Of a stretch of DNA of 64,000 nt, positions 38,017 to 45,999 are shown piece by piece. The translations under genes were made by a program, and so were the position numbers. The stretch comes from Bacteroidota bacterium. GTDB lineage: Bacteria > Bacteroidota > Bacteroidia > Chitinophagales > LD1. The DNA lies in NCBI GenBank assembly GCA_947475165.1, contig CANJLD010000011.1:1-64000 (forward strand), read 5' to 3'. Each line of letters opens with the position of its first letter. Within the stretch, counting starts at the first letter, position 1. The notes under the pieces were generated by a model. The model had not been told where the DNA came from, did not search any database, and saw only the letters and a list, made by a program, of their open reading frames with translations.

Positions 38017-38937
38017 TTGAAACCCAGTATTTTTAAAGACACAGCCCTGCAAACTCAATTTGACCGCGATGGTTATGTGGTGATGGATTTTATTACCCGC
38101 GAGCAAGCGGATAAGATTTCCAAAAAATTCCATGATTTACATCCCGATTTGCCAAAAGGTTTTTATTCAGCCGCTTACAACCCCGATGAACAATTTAAGG
38201 AAGAAATTTTTGCGTACACCGAAAAAATATTTCAACCTGTATTAGATAAAAATTTTGAAAACTTTAAAAAATTAGGGAGCACCTTTTTGTGCAAATCTCC
38301 AGGCGAAGAGGGCAGAAAAGGTGTTCATCAGGATTGGACAGTAGTTGATGAATCAAAATTTTATTCCTGCACTATTTGGGTTCCTTTAGTAGATACAAAT
38401 GAGGAAAACGGGACTATACGTGTAATACCAGGCAGTCATCTGTTTTTTGATCATTACAGAAGCAATAACATACCGATTACTTATAAAGATAGTATAGATT
38501 TACTCTGGAATAATATGGATAGCATTTCTATGAAAGTCGGCCAGGCGTTCATACTAAACCACGCTGTAATACATGGTTCGTCTCCTAACACAACAAACAA
38601 GGAGAGGTTAGTAGTTGCTTATGGCATTGCACCAAAAGAAGCAAAGTTGCTGTTTTATTATAAAAACCCGGGCGACAACACAGATAAAATTGAAAAATTT
38701 GAGATGCCTGATGATTTTTTTCAACGTTACTACAATGCTCCCGAACGACCGCTCTTTGGCAATGCTGTTGATGAATTTAACTATGCCATAAAGGCTACAG
38801 ATGCTACTACAATTCACCAGCATCTTCGCAAAGAAAAAATTAAAAGAGGAAGATTTGCCGAATCCAATGATACTGTGGTTTTTGAGAAACCTTCTCCTTT
38901 AAAAATCATTCAAAAAATTTTAAACAAAATCTTCTGA
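38017..38937 (+). CDS. Phytanoyl-CoA dioxygenase-like Fe(II)/2OG oxygenase B
   Basis: 306 aa. I accept the TTG at 38017 because the conserved N-terminal FDRDGYVVMDF lies before the first usable ATG. HxD is in GVHQDWTVVDE, the distal His in LNHAVIHGSSPN, and the 2-oxoglutarate Arg in ERLVVAYGI. The C-terminal ~80 residues are charged and extend past the usual domain end. It is part of a run of tightly packed + strand genes (permease, oxygenase, GT2, cupin). Composition is very AT-rich (some 60-bp lines near 22% GC). It probably modifies the sugar or lipid moiety exported by the permease (inference). Confidence 0.85.
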   Translation: MKPSIFKDTALQTQFDRDGYVVMDFITREQADKISKKFHDLHPDLPKGFYSAAYNPDEQFKEEIFAYTEKIFQPVLDKNFENFKKLGSTFLCKSPGEEGRKGVHQDWTVVDESKFYSCTIWVPLVDTNEENGTIRVIPGSHLFFDHYRSNNIPITYKDSIDLLWNNMDSISMKVGQAFILNHAVIHGSSPNTTNKERLVVAYGIAPKEAKLLFYYKNPGDNTDKIEKFEMPDDFFQRYYNAPERPLFGNAVDEFNYAIKATDATTIHQHLRKEKIKRGRFAESNDTVVFEKPSPLKIIQKILNKIF

Positions 38938-38955
38938 TTGCCGAAGCATTTTAAA

Positions 38956-39663
38956 ATGGAAGATAAACGGACGATTCATTCTCTTACCATCAGCATTCCT
39001 GCTTATAACGATAGCCAATCGCTCGTTAAACTGGTGGAGGAATCTGAATATTTGTGTCAGCAGTTGGCTATTCCATTTCAAATTCTTATTATAAATGATG
39101 GCAGCGACGATAACACGCTGGATATGGCAAATCAACTGGCACAAAAATATGGCAATATTCAGGTGGTGAGTCATGAAAAAAATATGGGATTTGGCGAAAC
39201 TCTTAAAAAAGTATTCATGCTGCCCAAAACAGAATGGGTTCTTTTCCTGCCTGGCGATAATCAGTTTCCGGTTTCCAATCTTTTAAATTTTGTAGAAATT
39301 AAAGACAACTACGATTACATTCTCGGATTTCGCAAAGAACGGAAAGACACGGCTAACCGTAAATTATATTCCTTGTTTTACAACCTGATGGTTTCCCTGC
39401 TATCGGGATATAAGGTAAATGATGTAAACAGCATTGTCTTTTACCGTTCAAAAATTTTTGAAACATTTCAATTGGAAGGAGAAAGTGCGTTTGTGCACGC
39501 AGAATTTTTTATACGCTCCTCTATGGCCGGTTTCCGGATTACCGAAATGGAAGTTTTACATCAGGAGCGCGAATTCGGATTTGGTTCCGGTGGCAATTTG
39601 AGGATGGCACTCAATACATTCAAAGAACTATTTCTTTATATTGCAGGAAATAAGCTGAGGTGA
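38956..39663 (+). CDS. Glycosyltransferase family 2 (DPM1-like)
   Basis: 235 aa from the ATG at 38956; a TTG abutting the upstream stop is an alternative. GT-A fold of family 2: LTISIPAYNDSQSLVKLVEE, then IINDGSDDNTLDMA, NMGFGETLKKVF, and the metal motif LFLPGDNQFP (DNQ rather than DxD). Further IVFYRS and EFFIRSSMAGFRITEMEVLHQ are typical of dolichol/polyprenyl-phosphate sugar transferases. There are no membrane helices, so it is probably peripheral to the inner membrane. Its stop codon overlaps the GTG start of the next gene by 4 bp (GTGA). Confidence 0.92.
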   Translation: MEDKRTIHSLTISIPAYNDSQSLVKLVEESEYLCQQLAIPFQILIINDGSDDNTLDMANQLAQKYGNIQVVSHEKNMGFGETLKKVFMLPKTEWVLFLPGDNQFPVSNLLNFVEIKDNYDYILGFRKERKDTANRKLYSLFYNLMVSLLSGYKVNDVNSIVFYRSKIFETFQLEGESAFVHAEFFIRSSMAGFRITEMEVLHQEREFGFGSGGNLRMALNTFKELFLYIAGNKLR

Positions 39664-40067
39664 ATATTACAATAGAAAAATGTCCTGCTTTTCATGATAA
39701 ACGAGGCGATTTAATACAATTCGTAACCGACCGGTTGTTACAAAAAAGCGGGGTTTCGTTCGGGCAGATATACTTACTCACCTTTAACGGAAAGAATATC
39801 GTTCGCGGAAATCATTATCATAATCACTCCAGCGAAATGTTTTGTTTGATTTCGGGAAGTGTTGAAATGCATTTTGCAGATGTAGCCTCCGGAGAGAAAA
39901 TGCAACGGATTTTTACGGCCGATGACAATGAATTTTTCAGGGTGGCGATAGGAGAAAAAATTGCACATGCCATAAAAAGCATTTCGGAGTTTGCGGTGAT
40001 GGTTAGCTTTAGTTCAAAGGAGTTTGATGTGAATGAAACAGATAAAATTCAATACCGCTTGCTTTAA
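39660..40067 (+). CDS. WxcM-like cupin, possible nucleotide-sugar isomerase
   Basis: 135 aa, GTG start overlapping the GT2 stop by 4 bp. A single cupin: CPAFHDKRGDLIQFVT at the start, RGNHYHNHSSEMFCLISGSVEMHF containing the H-x-H metal/active-site strand (residues about 52-75), and EKIAHAIKSISEFAVMVSF. This is the pattern of the FdtA/WxcM family (dTDP-4-oxo-6-deoxyglucose 3,4-ketoisomerases) and related cupins found in glycan clusters. The catalytic assignment is tentative; it could instead be a sugar-binding or epimerase-like protein. It is the last gene of the closely packed group; a 108-bp gap follows. Confidence 0.75.
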   Translation: MNITIEKCPAFHDKRGDLIQFVTDRLLQKSGVSFGQIYLLTFNGKNIVRGNHYHNHSSEMFCLISGSVEMHFADVASGEKMQRIFTADDNEFFRVAIGEKIAHAIKSISEFAVMVSFSSKEFDVNETDKIQYRLL

Positions 40068-40175
40068 AACAAGAATTATTGTGGTTCCGGAAACAACAAA
40101 AACCACCGATGTTTTTTACATTAGTCATTTAAAAGCGCATACTCGCATATAATTTTAACGGAGCATTGAAATCGT

Positions 40176-40997
40176 TTGTTAGTGATAAAAATAAGCTACT
40201 TTAATAGTGAGTGTGAAAAAATTTCAAAGAGCTGTGATTTGGAGTTTGGCAAAAACCAATTGCCGCTAACCGCACTGAACAACTTACTTTGTAACAATGC
40301 CGAATTAAATAAAAATGGCTTTGGAAAGTTTCCGGTGTTGAGCAAGTCAACCTTCGCTTCACTAAAAAAATGTATTGAGCAAATTATTATTCAGCAACTT
40401 TCGGCTTACCAGAAAATTTCTCCCGATTTTGAACTTAGCCAGTATCATAATTTTCTGGAGAGTGAGGAAAATCATTATAAAATTTCAACCTGGGCATTGG
40501 AGTATAAAGAAATAGGAGATGTGTTTTTTGAAATTAAAAAGGATGTAGAAGATTTACTTGGGTTGAAACTAAAGGTAAAAACCATTAACCACCGTGACAA
40601 AGAAGGCGAATACATTGGATTCAGAATTATAAGACCAATGAAAAATGACCACAATCCTTTTCACCGCGATGCTTGGATTCCTTATTGGAGAGACACTGTA
40701 AATGTGTGGTTGCCCCTTTGCGGCTTTGAAGACGGAAACAGTTTGCAGATTATACCCAAAAGCCATCAATGGCGCGATGATCAGATTTTAAAAACAAAGG
40801 CAGGTGTAGAAATTGAAGGGAAAAAATATCACGTATCAGCAGCTATTGGTGCGGTAAATGAGTTTACCATTGAAACCCCGCTTTTAAATTACGGAGAAGG
40901 GTTGGTATTTTCGCCCTATCTGATACACGGCAACGGAGTAAACAGGAAAGATAATACCACGCGGGTTTCGCTGGAGTTTAGGTTTTGCAGGGAGTAA
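40176..40997 (+). CDS. Phytanoyl-CoA dioxygenase-like Fe(II)/2OG oxygenase C
   Basis: 273 aa from TTG at 40176; GTG at 40182 is an alternative, and no ATG precedes the domain. HxD is in NPFHRDAWIPYW, the distal His in SPYLIHGNGVN, and the Arg in TRVSLEFRF. The motif order and the WLPLCGFEDGNSLQIIPKSH strand are typical of PhyH-like oxygenases. An N-terminal ~100-residue helical region precedes the core, unlike copies A and B, so this is not a recent duplicate. It lies between the cupin gene and the first B12-radical SAM gene in the same direction. Substrate unknown. Confidence 0.8.
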   Translation: MLVIKISYFNSECEKISKSCDLEFGKNQLPLTALNNLLCNNAELNKNGFGKFPVLSKSTFASLKKCIEQIIIQQLSAYQKISPDFELSQYHNFLESEENHYKISTWALEYKEIGDVFFEIKKDVEDLLGLKLKVKTINHRDKEGEYIGFRIIRPMKNDHNPFHRDAWIPYWRDTVNVWLPLCGFEDGNSLQIIPKSHQWRDDQILKTKAGVEIEGKKYHVSAAIGAVNEFTIETPLLNYGEGLVFSPYLIHGNGVNRKDNTTRVSLEFRFCRE

Positions 40998-41083
40998 ATA
41001 ATAATGAGCAGTATTGTCAGGGCAACTTGTTAGATTCACCAATAATTTGGATTTTTTTGTCGTGTTAAATTTATTTCGTAAAA

Positions 41084-42715
41084 ATGGCTAAGGTAACCTT
41101 TGCAGCATTGGGTACAGAACAATTGGGCATTAGTATGCTTTCGGCTATTGCCAAAAGGAACGGCCACGAAGTGGGTTTGGCATTTTCTGCTTCTCTTTTT
41201 CACGACCGCTTTAATCTTGAAATGCCCTGGCTTTCGCCTTATTTTGACGATACTCATGAGGTAATGAATGCCATTAAAGAGCAACAACCCGATATATTGG
41301 CGTTTTCGCCCCTTACTTCTACTTACCAATGGGCATTGGGTATTGCTACTAAAGCCAAAGAACTAAACCCCGGTATTAAAACGGTTTTTGGCGGGGTGCA
41401 CGCTTCGGCTGTACCGCATTTGCTTTTAAAACGCCCGGTTATAGATTATGTGGTGGTAGGCGAAGGCGATGTGGCGTTTCCTAAAATTATTCAGTCGGTG
41501 CAAAACCCGGATGATACTACGCCTATTGTGAACACTAAATTTAAAGCAAAAGACGGCCGTATTATCAGTGGCATACAAAGCGGGTTTATTCAGGACCTTG
41601 ATTCGCTGCCGTTTGCCGATAAACCACTTTGGGAAGACCATGTGCGCTTAGGCGACCTGTATTTAACCATGGCTTCGCGCGGATGCCCTTACCGGTGTTC
41701 GTTCTGTTTCAATAATTTTTTTGCCAAGTTGCCGGAAGAAAAATCGGGCAAGTATGTTCGGTTGCGCAGCCCCGAGCACATGATGGCGGAATTAAAAATT
41801 GCTCAAAAACGATATAAGTTAGAGGTGGTGGATTTTCAGGATGATGTGTTTACTACCAGCAAAAAATGGCTGCAGGATTTTTTATACCTTTATAAAAAAG
41901 AAATTAATAAGCCGTTTCAAATTCTTACGCACCCGCGTTATATGGATGAAGATATTGCCAAATGGCTGAGCAATGCCGGTTGTGTGTGGGTGCAGATGGG
42001 CGTACAATCAATGGATGAGGGATTTAAGAAAGGTTCGCTCATGCGCTATGAACGTAGCGAAGATGTAAGTGCAGCTATTGACGCCATGAACAAGTATAAG
42101 ATGCGGGTGAAGGTAGATCATATGTTTGGCTTGCCCGATGAACCGGTGATAGCGCAGGAAAATGCACGCACTCTGTATGCCCATGGCGGCACTAAACGTA
42201 TTAACACTTTTTGGACCTGCTTTTTGCCAGGCACCGAAATGATGACTGAAGCCGTTACAAAAGGAAGAATTACCGAGGAGCAGGCGCAAAAAATAAATGA
42301 AGGCGAAGACTTTTTCTTTTTCCGCAATACGGAAAATATAAAAGACGAGAAGCTGATGAATCTTTATAAAGCCTATGAAGTTATTTTCCGCATTATGCCG
42401 GTGCTGCCAAAATATCTGCGCACTCATCTTCGTCCGCAGCATATTCAAAAAATTCCTTCTTTTTTAATTCGTCCGTTATCTATGCTCAGCGATTTGGCCA
42501 CCGGTTTATTGATGCGTAACCCCGAGTTTACATCATATGCCAGGCACAATTTGTTTCACCTTAAAAAATTTATGCTGCGCAAACTGGGTATACGAAAAGT
42601 TACCGGCAGCAGGGTGATAGAGAACATACCTTTTAATGAACCAGTAGCAAAGCAATATACAGACACCCACAAAATGGCTCCCATTGATTTTGCAGAAAAT
42701 GCAGGAGCTGCATAG
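41084..42715 (+). CDS. B12-binding radical SAM protein 1
   Basis: 543 aa. The N-terminal ~140 residues form a cobalamin-binding-type Rossmann domain (GTEQLGISMLSAIAKRNGH, DILAFSPLTST, TVFGGVHASA, VVVGEGD). The radical SAM [4Fe-4S] motif is GCPYRCSFC, Cys201, Cys205, Cys208; the C-terminal part (TAIM-barrel remainder plus a ~150-residue helical tail) is typical of class B methyltransferase/HpnJ-like enzymes. No DxHxxG motif is seen in the N-domain, which is common in this group. It could methylate, cyclise or rearrange an inactive carbon of a lipid or glycan. It faces the AspH-membrane protein pair at 42768-45298, a convergent arrangement. Confidence 0.9.
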   Translation: MAKVTFAALGTEQLGISMLSAIAKRNGHEVGLAFSASLFHDRFNLEMPWLSPYFDDTHEVMNAIKEQQPDILAFSPLTSTYQWALGIATKAKELNPGIKTVFGGVHASAVPHLLLKRPVIDYVVVGEGDVAFPKIIQSVQNPDDTTPIVNTKFKAKDGRIISGIQSGFIQDLDSLPFADKPLWEDHVRLGDLYLTMASRGCPYRCSFCFNNFFAKLPEEKSGKYVRLRSPEHMMAELKIAQKRYKLEVVDFQDDVFTTSKKWLQDFLYLYKKEINKPFQILTHPRYMDEDIAKWLSNAGCVWVQMGVQSMDEGFKKGSLMRYERSEDVSAAIDAMNKYKMRVKVDHMFGLPDEPVIAQENARTLYAHGGTKRINTFWTCFLPGTEMMTEAVTKGRITEEQAQKINEGEDFFFFRNTENIKDEKLMNLYKAYEVIFRIMPVLPKYLRTHLRPQHIQKIPSFLIRPLSMLSDLATGLLMRNPEFTSYARHNLFHLKKFMLRKLGIRKVTGSRVIENIPFNEPVAKQYTDTHKMAPIDFAENAGAA

Positions 42716-42767
42716 GCGGCAACGGTTCAAAAAAATTTTACGGAAATGACAGAGAGTCAGCTTACCT

Positions 42768-44519
42768 TCATTTAGCAAGAGCGGAAGTATCGTTCTTAAC
42801 CAGCACATCGCGCAATTCAAACAAATTCATTTCGGTGGTATTAAGGCAGGGGCTTACCGGAAAGTCTGCCGGTTTGGTAAACTCAATTTGCTGATGGTGC
42901 ACAATATTCATATACCGGTGGGTAAGGTCATATCTATCGGCATCGCCCATGTATAATGCCTTTTTATCGGCCAGCCATTGAAAAAAATCCGTTGGCCGGG
43001 TAGGGTCGCAATTACATTCTTTGCCAAGGTAGTTTAGGTAATCTGGGCTAAGCGAATACGTAAACACATCGAACATGATATAGGTGTTGCGGCTATACGT
43101 TTTATTGAAAATTGAAAAGCTTTGGTTTAAAAGATAGATGTTGCTGAGCGTGCAAACTATAAGCCGGTTAGCGTACGTGTTTTCTATTTGCGCTATGGCG
43201 CTTTCGTAGCACTTGGTATCGGCAGCCAGTTTATCGTTATTGGCTTTATAGTTTACAATGGTTTGGCCGGTTGCCACAAGCAGAAACAAAACGCCTGCGG
43301 CTAATAGCAGTTTGTGCCCCTGCCATACAGCCGCTAAATTAATGGCGGTAAAAAAGTAAACGGTGGTAATTAAAAGAGCCATTAACTGAAGGCTTAGAAA
43401 GTGCCGCTCACCCACCAGGCGGCCATTAAAATCTACCAGATATATAATTACGAATACGGCCAGCTGAAACAGTATTATTTTAAAAACAGTGCCACCCGTG
43501 CCCGTCTTAAAACAACAAAACACCAGCAGGGTTAAAACAAAACACAGCAAAAAAACATAATGCTTATAAAACAACAAGGTATGCCAAAACACTTTGGCGC
43601 CATGGTCAGGGCTTAGGTTAATACCAGGCAATAACAAACTTCGGATATACTCAGGGGTCATGGTATTAATATCGAACTGCAGGCCCATCATGGCAGCCTC
43701 GTATTTAACTGAATCTACTGCGGTTTTCATTTGGGCAAGAGGCACCACTCTTCTATCCATTATTTTGTATTCAATTTCGGGCTCCACTTTTTTTACATAC
43801 ATATCGGTATTTGCCCAGTCAATGGCGAAGGCGGTAAAAAGCGCGGTGGTAACCAGCGCGGGAAACAACATGCGCGTAAGCAGTTGTTTTAGCTTAAAAT
43901 TATAGATAAGAAACCCGGTGCCTACCAGCAAAATCATACCGGGGCCGCTTTCCGGGCGTATTAATAACCCCAACATAAAAAGGGCTGTATTTACCACTAT
44001 GCCCTTGCGGCTAATGGTGTTTGTAAATAACAGATTAAATAAACCAAGCCCGCAAAAAAGAAGCGAAAAGCGGGTGTGCGAAATGGAGATAATGTTTTCT
44101 GCAAAAAACAGCGCGAACAATAACTGAACGGCAGTTATTACCCCCCGGTGCTGATGCCTGGCCAGCATACTGTTTTTAATGCTTCGCAAAAACAGATACA
44201 GCGATAAAAAGGCAAAGCCCATAAACGATACGCCTATCCAGTTATACTTAGGCAGGCGGATGTAAAGATACTGGTAAACATTGCCAAGCCCCAGCAGCCC
44301 GTTATAGTAATAATCGATATGCGGATAGTTGCTGAACTGCCCCGAGGGAAGATTGAAATAGGAGAAGGCACCATAATCATCTGCCACCAGTGTAAAGCAG
44401 GCCAGGGCTATGGCAAACGACAGCAACGATATAGCAAATTCTGCCACCCGCTCTTTATAAAAAATGCGCATAAACGGGTGCGCTGCCAAGCGGTGAGAAA
44501 AATTGTTTTTACTATCCAT
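42768..44519 (-). CDS. Polytopic membrane protein, possible GT-C type, 583 aa
   Basis: I set the start at the ATG 44519 (MDSKNNFSHRLAAHP), which shares one base with the TAA of the upstream AspH-type hydroxylase (TAATG), so the two are translationally coupled. About ten to twelve hydrophobic helices are followed by a soluble ~150-residue C-terminal domain with Cys-x-Cys (GKECNCDPTRPTDFFQW). The first large loop (DDYGAFSYFNLPSGQF) contains acidic residues in the position of a GT-C active site, but I do not recognise the family. It may transfer or flip a lipid-linked sugar acted on by the hydroxylase (inference). Confidence 0.7.
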   Translation of the reverse strand: MDSKNNFSHRLAAHPFMRIFYKERVAEFAISLLSFAIALACFTLVADDYGAFSYFNLPSGQFSNYPHIDYYYNGLLGLGNVYQYLYIRLPKYNWIGVSFMGFAFLSLYLFLRSIKNSMLARHQHRGVITAVQLLFALFFAENIISISHTRFSLLFCGLGLFNLLFTNTISRKGIVVNTALFMLGLLIRPESGPGMILLVGTGFLIYNFKLKQLLTRMLFPALVTTALFTAFAIDWANTDMYVKKVEPEIEYKIMDRRVVPLAQMKTAVDSVKYEAAMMGLQFDINTMTPEYIRSLLLPGINLSPDHGAKVFWHTLLFYKHYVFLLCFVLTLLVFCCFKTGTGGTVFKIILFQLAVFVIIYLVDFNGRLVGERHFLSLQLMALLITTVYFFTAINLAAVWQGHKLLLAAGVLFLLVATGQTIVNYKANNDKLAADTKCYESAIAQIENTYANRLIVCTLSNIYLLNQSFSIFNKTYSRNTYIMFDVFTYSLSPDYLNYLGKECNCDPTRPTDFFQWLADKKALYMGDADRYDLTHRYMNIVHHQQIEFTKPADFPVSPCLNTTEMNLFELRDVLVKNDTSALAK

Positions 44520-45298
44520 TACAAAAATTTTACGCGCTGCTGAACGGGCAAATACACCCGCCAGCCCAAAGCTATACAAAAGCACAGGGCATTAGCCGCC
44601 CAATCGGGCAGGTGTTCGAGCACATGGAAACGTTTTTCTAAATAATTATACGATTGCGCGCCCAGCAGTTTGGTGCAAACCGTCATTTTTGATTGCTCCA
44701 TAAACGCAGGAACAAAATCTACCACCAAAACATACCGTTTATTGTCGGTTTTGTTCCATGCACCGTGTAAATAGGCTTCGGTAAACAGGGTTAGGTCGCC
44801 TTCTTTCCAGCCCTGCTCCTCATCGCCCACACGTACTCCGCATTCGGGTAATGTACCTGGTATTACTAAGCCAAGGTGCGCGCGTACAATGCCGTTGGTA
44901 TCGCCATAATGTGGCAAAATAGTGGTGTGTGGCGAAAGCACACTAATAACTACAAACGAACAATCGGGTATTTGGTCAATTATCGATGTGGTTACGGGAA
45001 ATTTTTTCCGGTTCTTATGAAACTTAATAGAGAAATTGAGCAGGAAAATATTGCTCCAGTCTACGCCTTCAATTTGCGGGGCTACATAGGGGTTACTGTC
45101 GAGCCCCTTAATGGCTCCGTGCTGTTTTTCATACTGCAGAATTTCATCTCTGATGGCTTGCCAGTTATCGGTTAACGGTTTAAGCTCCGGAAACCATTCG
45201 GGCGTAAAAAATTTGGGAAGTGAGCCGCGGTATCTTTCCTGGCGTTTCATAGCCACCAGTGGTTCGCGCTGCGGAAAGGCGGTTTGGGCTTGGCTCAT
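44519..45298 (-). CDS. Aspartyl/asparaginyl beta-hydroxylase-family oxygenase (LpxO/OlsC-like) 1
   Basis: 259 aa Fe(II)/2OG oxygenase of the Asp_Arg_Hydrox family. Iron ligands His130 (PHYGDTNGIVRAHLGLVIP) and His178 (YLHGAWN), with Arg139 and Arg188 (NKRYVLVVD) for 2-oxoglutarate, match the two-His, no-carboxylate site of AspH. Bacterial relatives of known function hydroxylate lipids (LpxO on lipid A, OlsC on ornithine lipids). The last ~40 residues (HLPDWAANALCFCIALGWRVYLPVQ) are hydrophobic and shared with the two other copies, suggesting membrane association. Co-translated with the membrane protein at 42768. Confidence 0.9.
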   Translation of the reverse strand: MSQAQTAFPQREPLVAMKRQERYRGSLPKFFTPEWFPELKPLTDNWQAIRDEILQYEKQHGAIKGLDSNPYVAPQIEGVDWSNIFLLNFSIKFHKNRKKFPVTTSIIDQIPDCSFVVISVLSPHTTILPHYGDTNGIVRAHLGLVIPGTLPECGVRVGDEEQGWKEGDLTLFTEAYLHGAWNKTDNKRYVLVVDFVPAFMEQSKMTVCTKLLGAQSYNYLEKRFHVLEHLPDWAANALCFCIALGWRVYLPVQQRVKFL

Positions 45299-45416
45299 AA
45301 AAATTTATTACCACTTTTTTTGAAAGCATGAAATTATGAAAACCGAAAATGTGTGCAAATGACCAAACTCCGGCAATTACCTTTATTCCAAAAAAAATTA
45401 ACCTCGGGAGTTTTTT

Positions 45417-45965
45417 TTAATTCTTACAGGCAATATTGAAATCGAATTTTTTATTATCGAACGAAGGCTTGCTGATAGGGGTAAAAATTTTCACTTCAAA
45501 CAATTCCTTTTTTTCGGCACAGTAAAATACCTGATAAAAACAGTAATAATAGTTGTCGCTTGGGTCGCAATTACCATAAATTAGATTGCGCGTGGCTAAC
45601 AGTTGATAGGTAAGGCTTACGTTAGCAGTGTCTTCAACCGGTTTTGGAACTAATGCTTCAGGACATCCAATGGTGCTTGAAAGTACCCCCGGATATGGTG
45701 ATGGCTGGTCTTTAAACATAGCGCCAAGAAAAAACTTCCGGTCGTCTACCAGTTTCTTTGCCTTCTCTCTGGTCATATTAAAATAGTGCTTTACCTGCAA
45801 CACATCTTCTGCGGCTGTATATTCGGTAAGGTCATACTTTTCGGTATGCCCGGTACCGGTAATTTTTAAAGGTAAAGTGTAGTTGATGGCAAATGGCAGC
45901 CCGTTATTATTTTGTGCGGTGGCGATAAGCCCGGAAAGAAAGAATACCACAGTAAGAAGTCTCAT
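45417..45965 (-). CDS. Hypothetical secreted protein, 182 aa
   Basis: Signal peptide MRLLTVVFFLSGLIATAQ. The mature part has a four-cysteine pattern (IGCPEAL, YGNCDPSDNYYYCFYQVFYCAEKK, IACKN) and appears mainly beta-stranded. I do not recognise it. It starts 34 bp after the arylsulfotransferase-like gene in the same direction, so it is probably the last gene of the 50665-45417 operon. A role as a small partner or chaperone of the envelope enzymes upstream is possible but unsupported. Confidence 0.65.
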   Translation of the reverse strand: MRLLTVVFFLSGLIATAQNNNGLPFAINYTLPLKITGTGHTEKYDLTEYTAAEDVLQVKHYFNMTREKAKKLVDDRKFFLGAMFKDQPSPYPGVLSSTIGCPEALVPKPVEDTANVSLTYQLLATRNLIYGNCDPSDNYYYCFYQVFYCAEKKELFEVKIFTPISKPSFDNKKFDFNIACKN

Positions 45966-45999
45966 AAATTAAAACGGGTTACATAAATTTCAAAAATCA

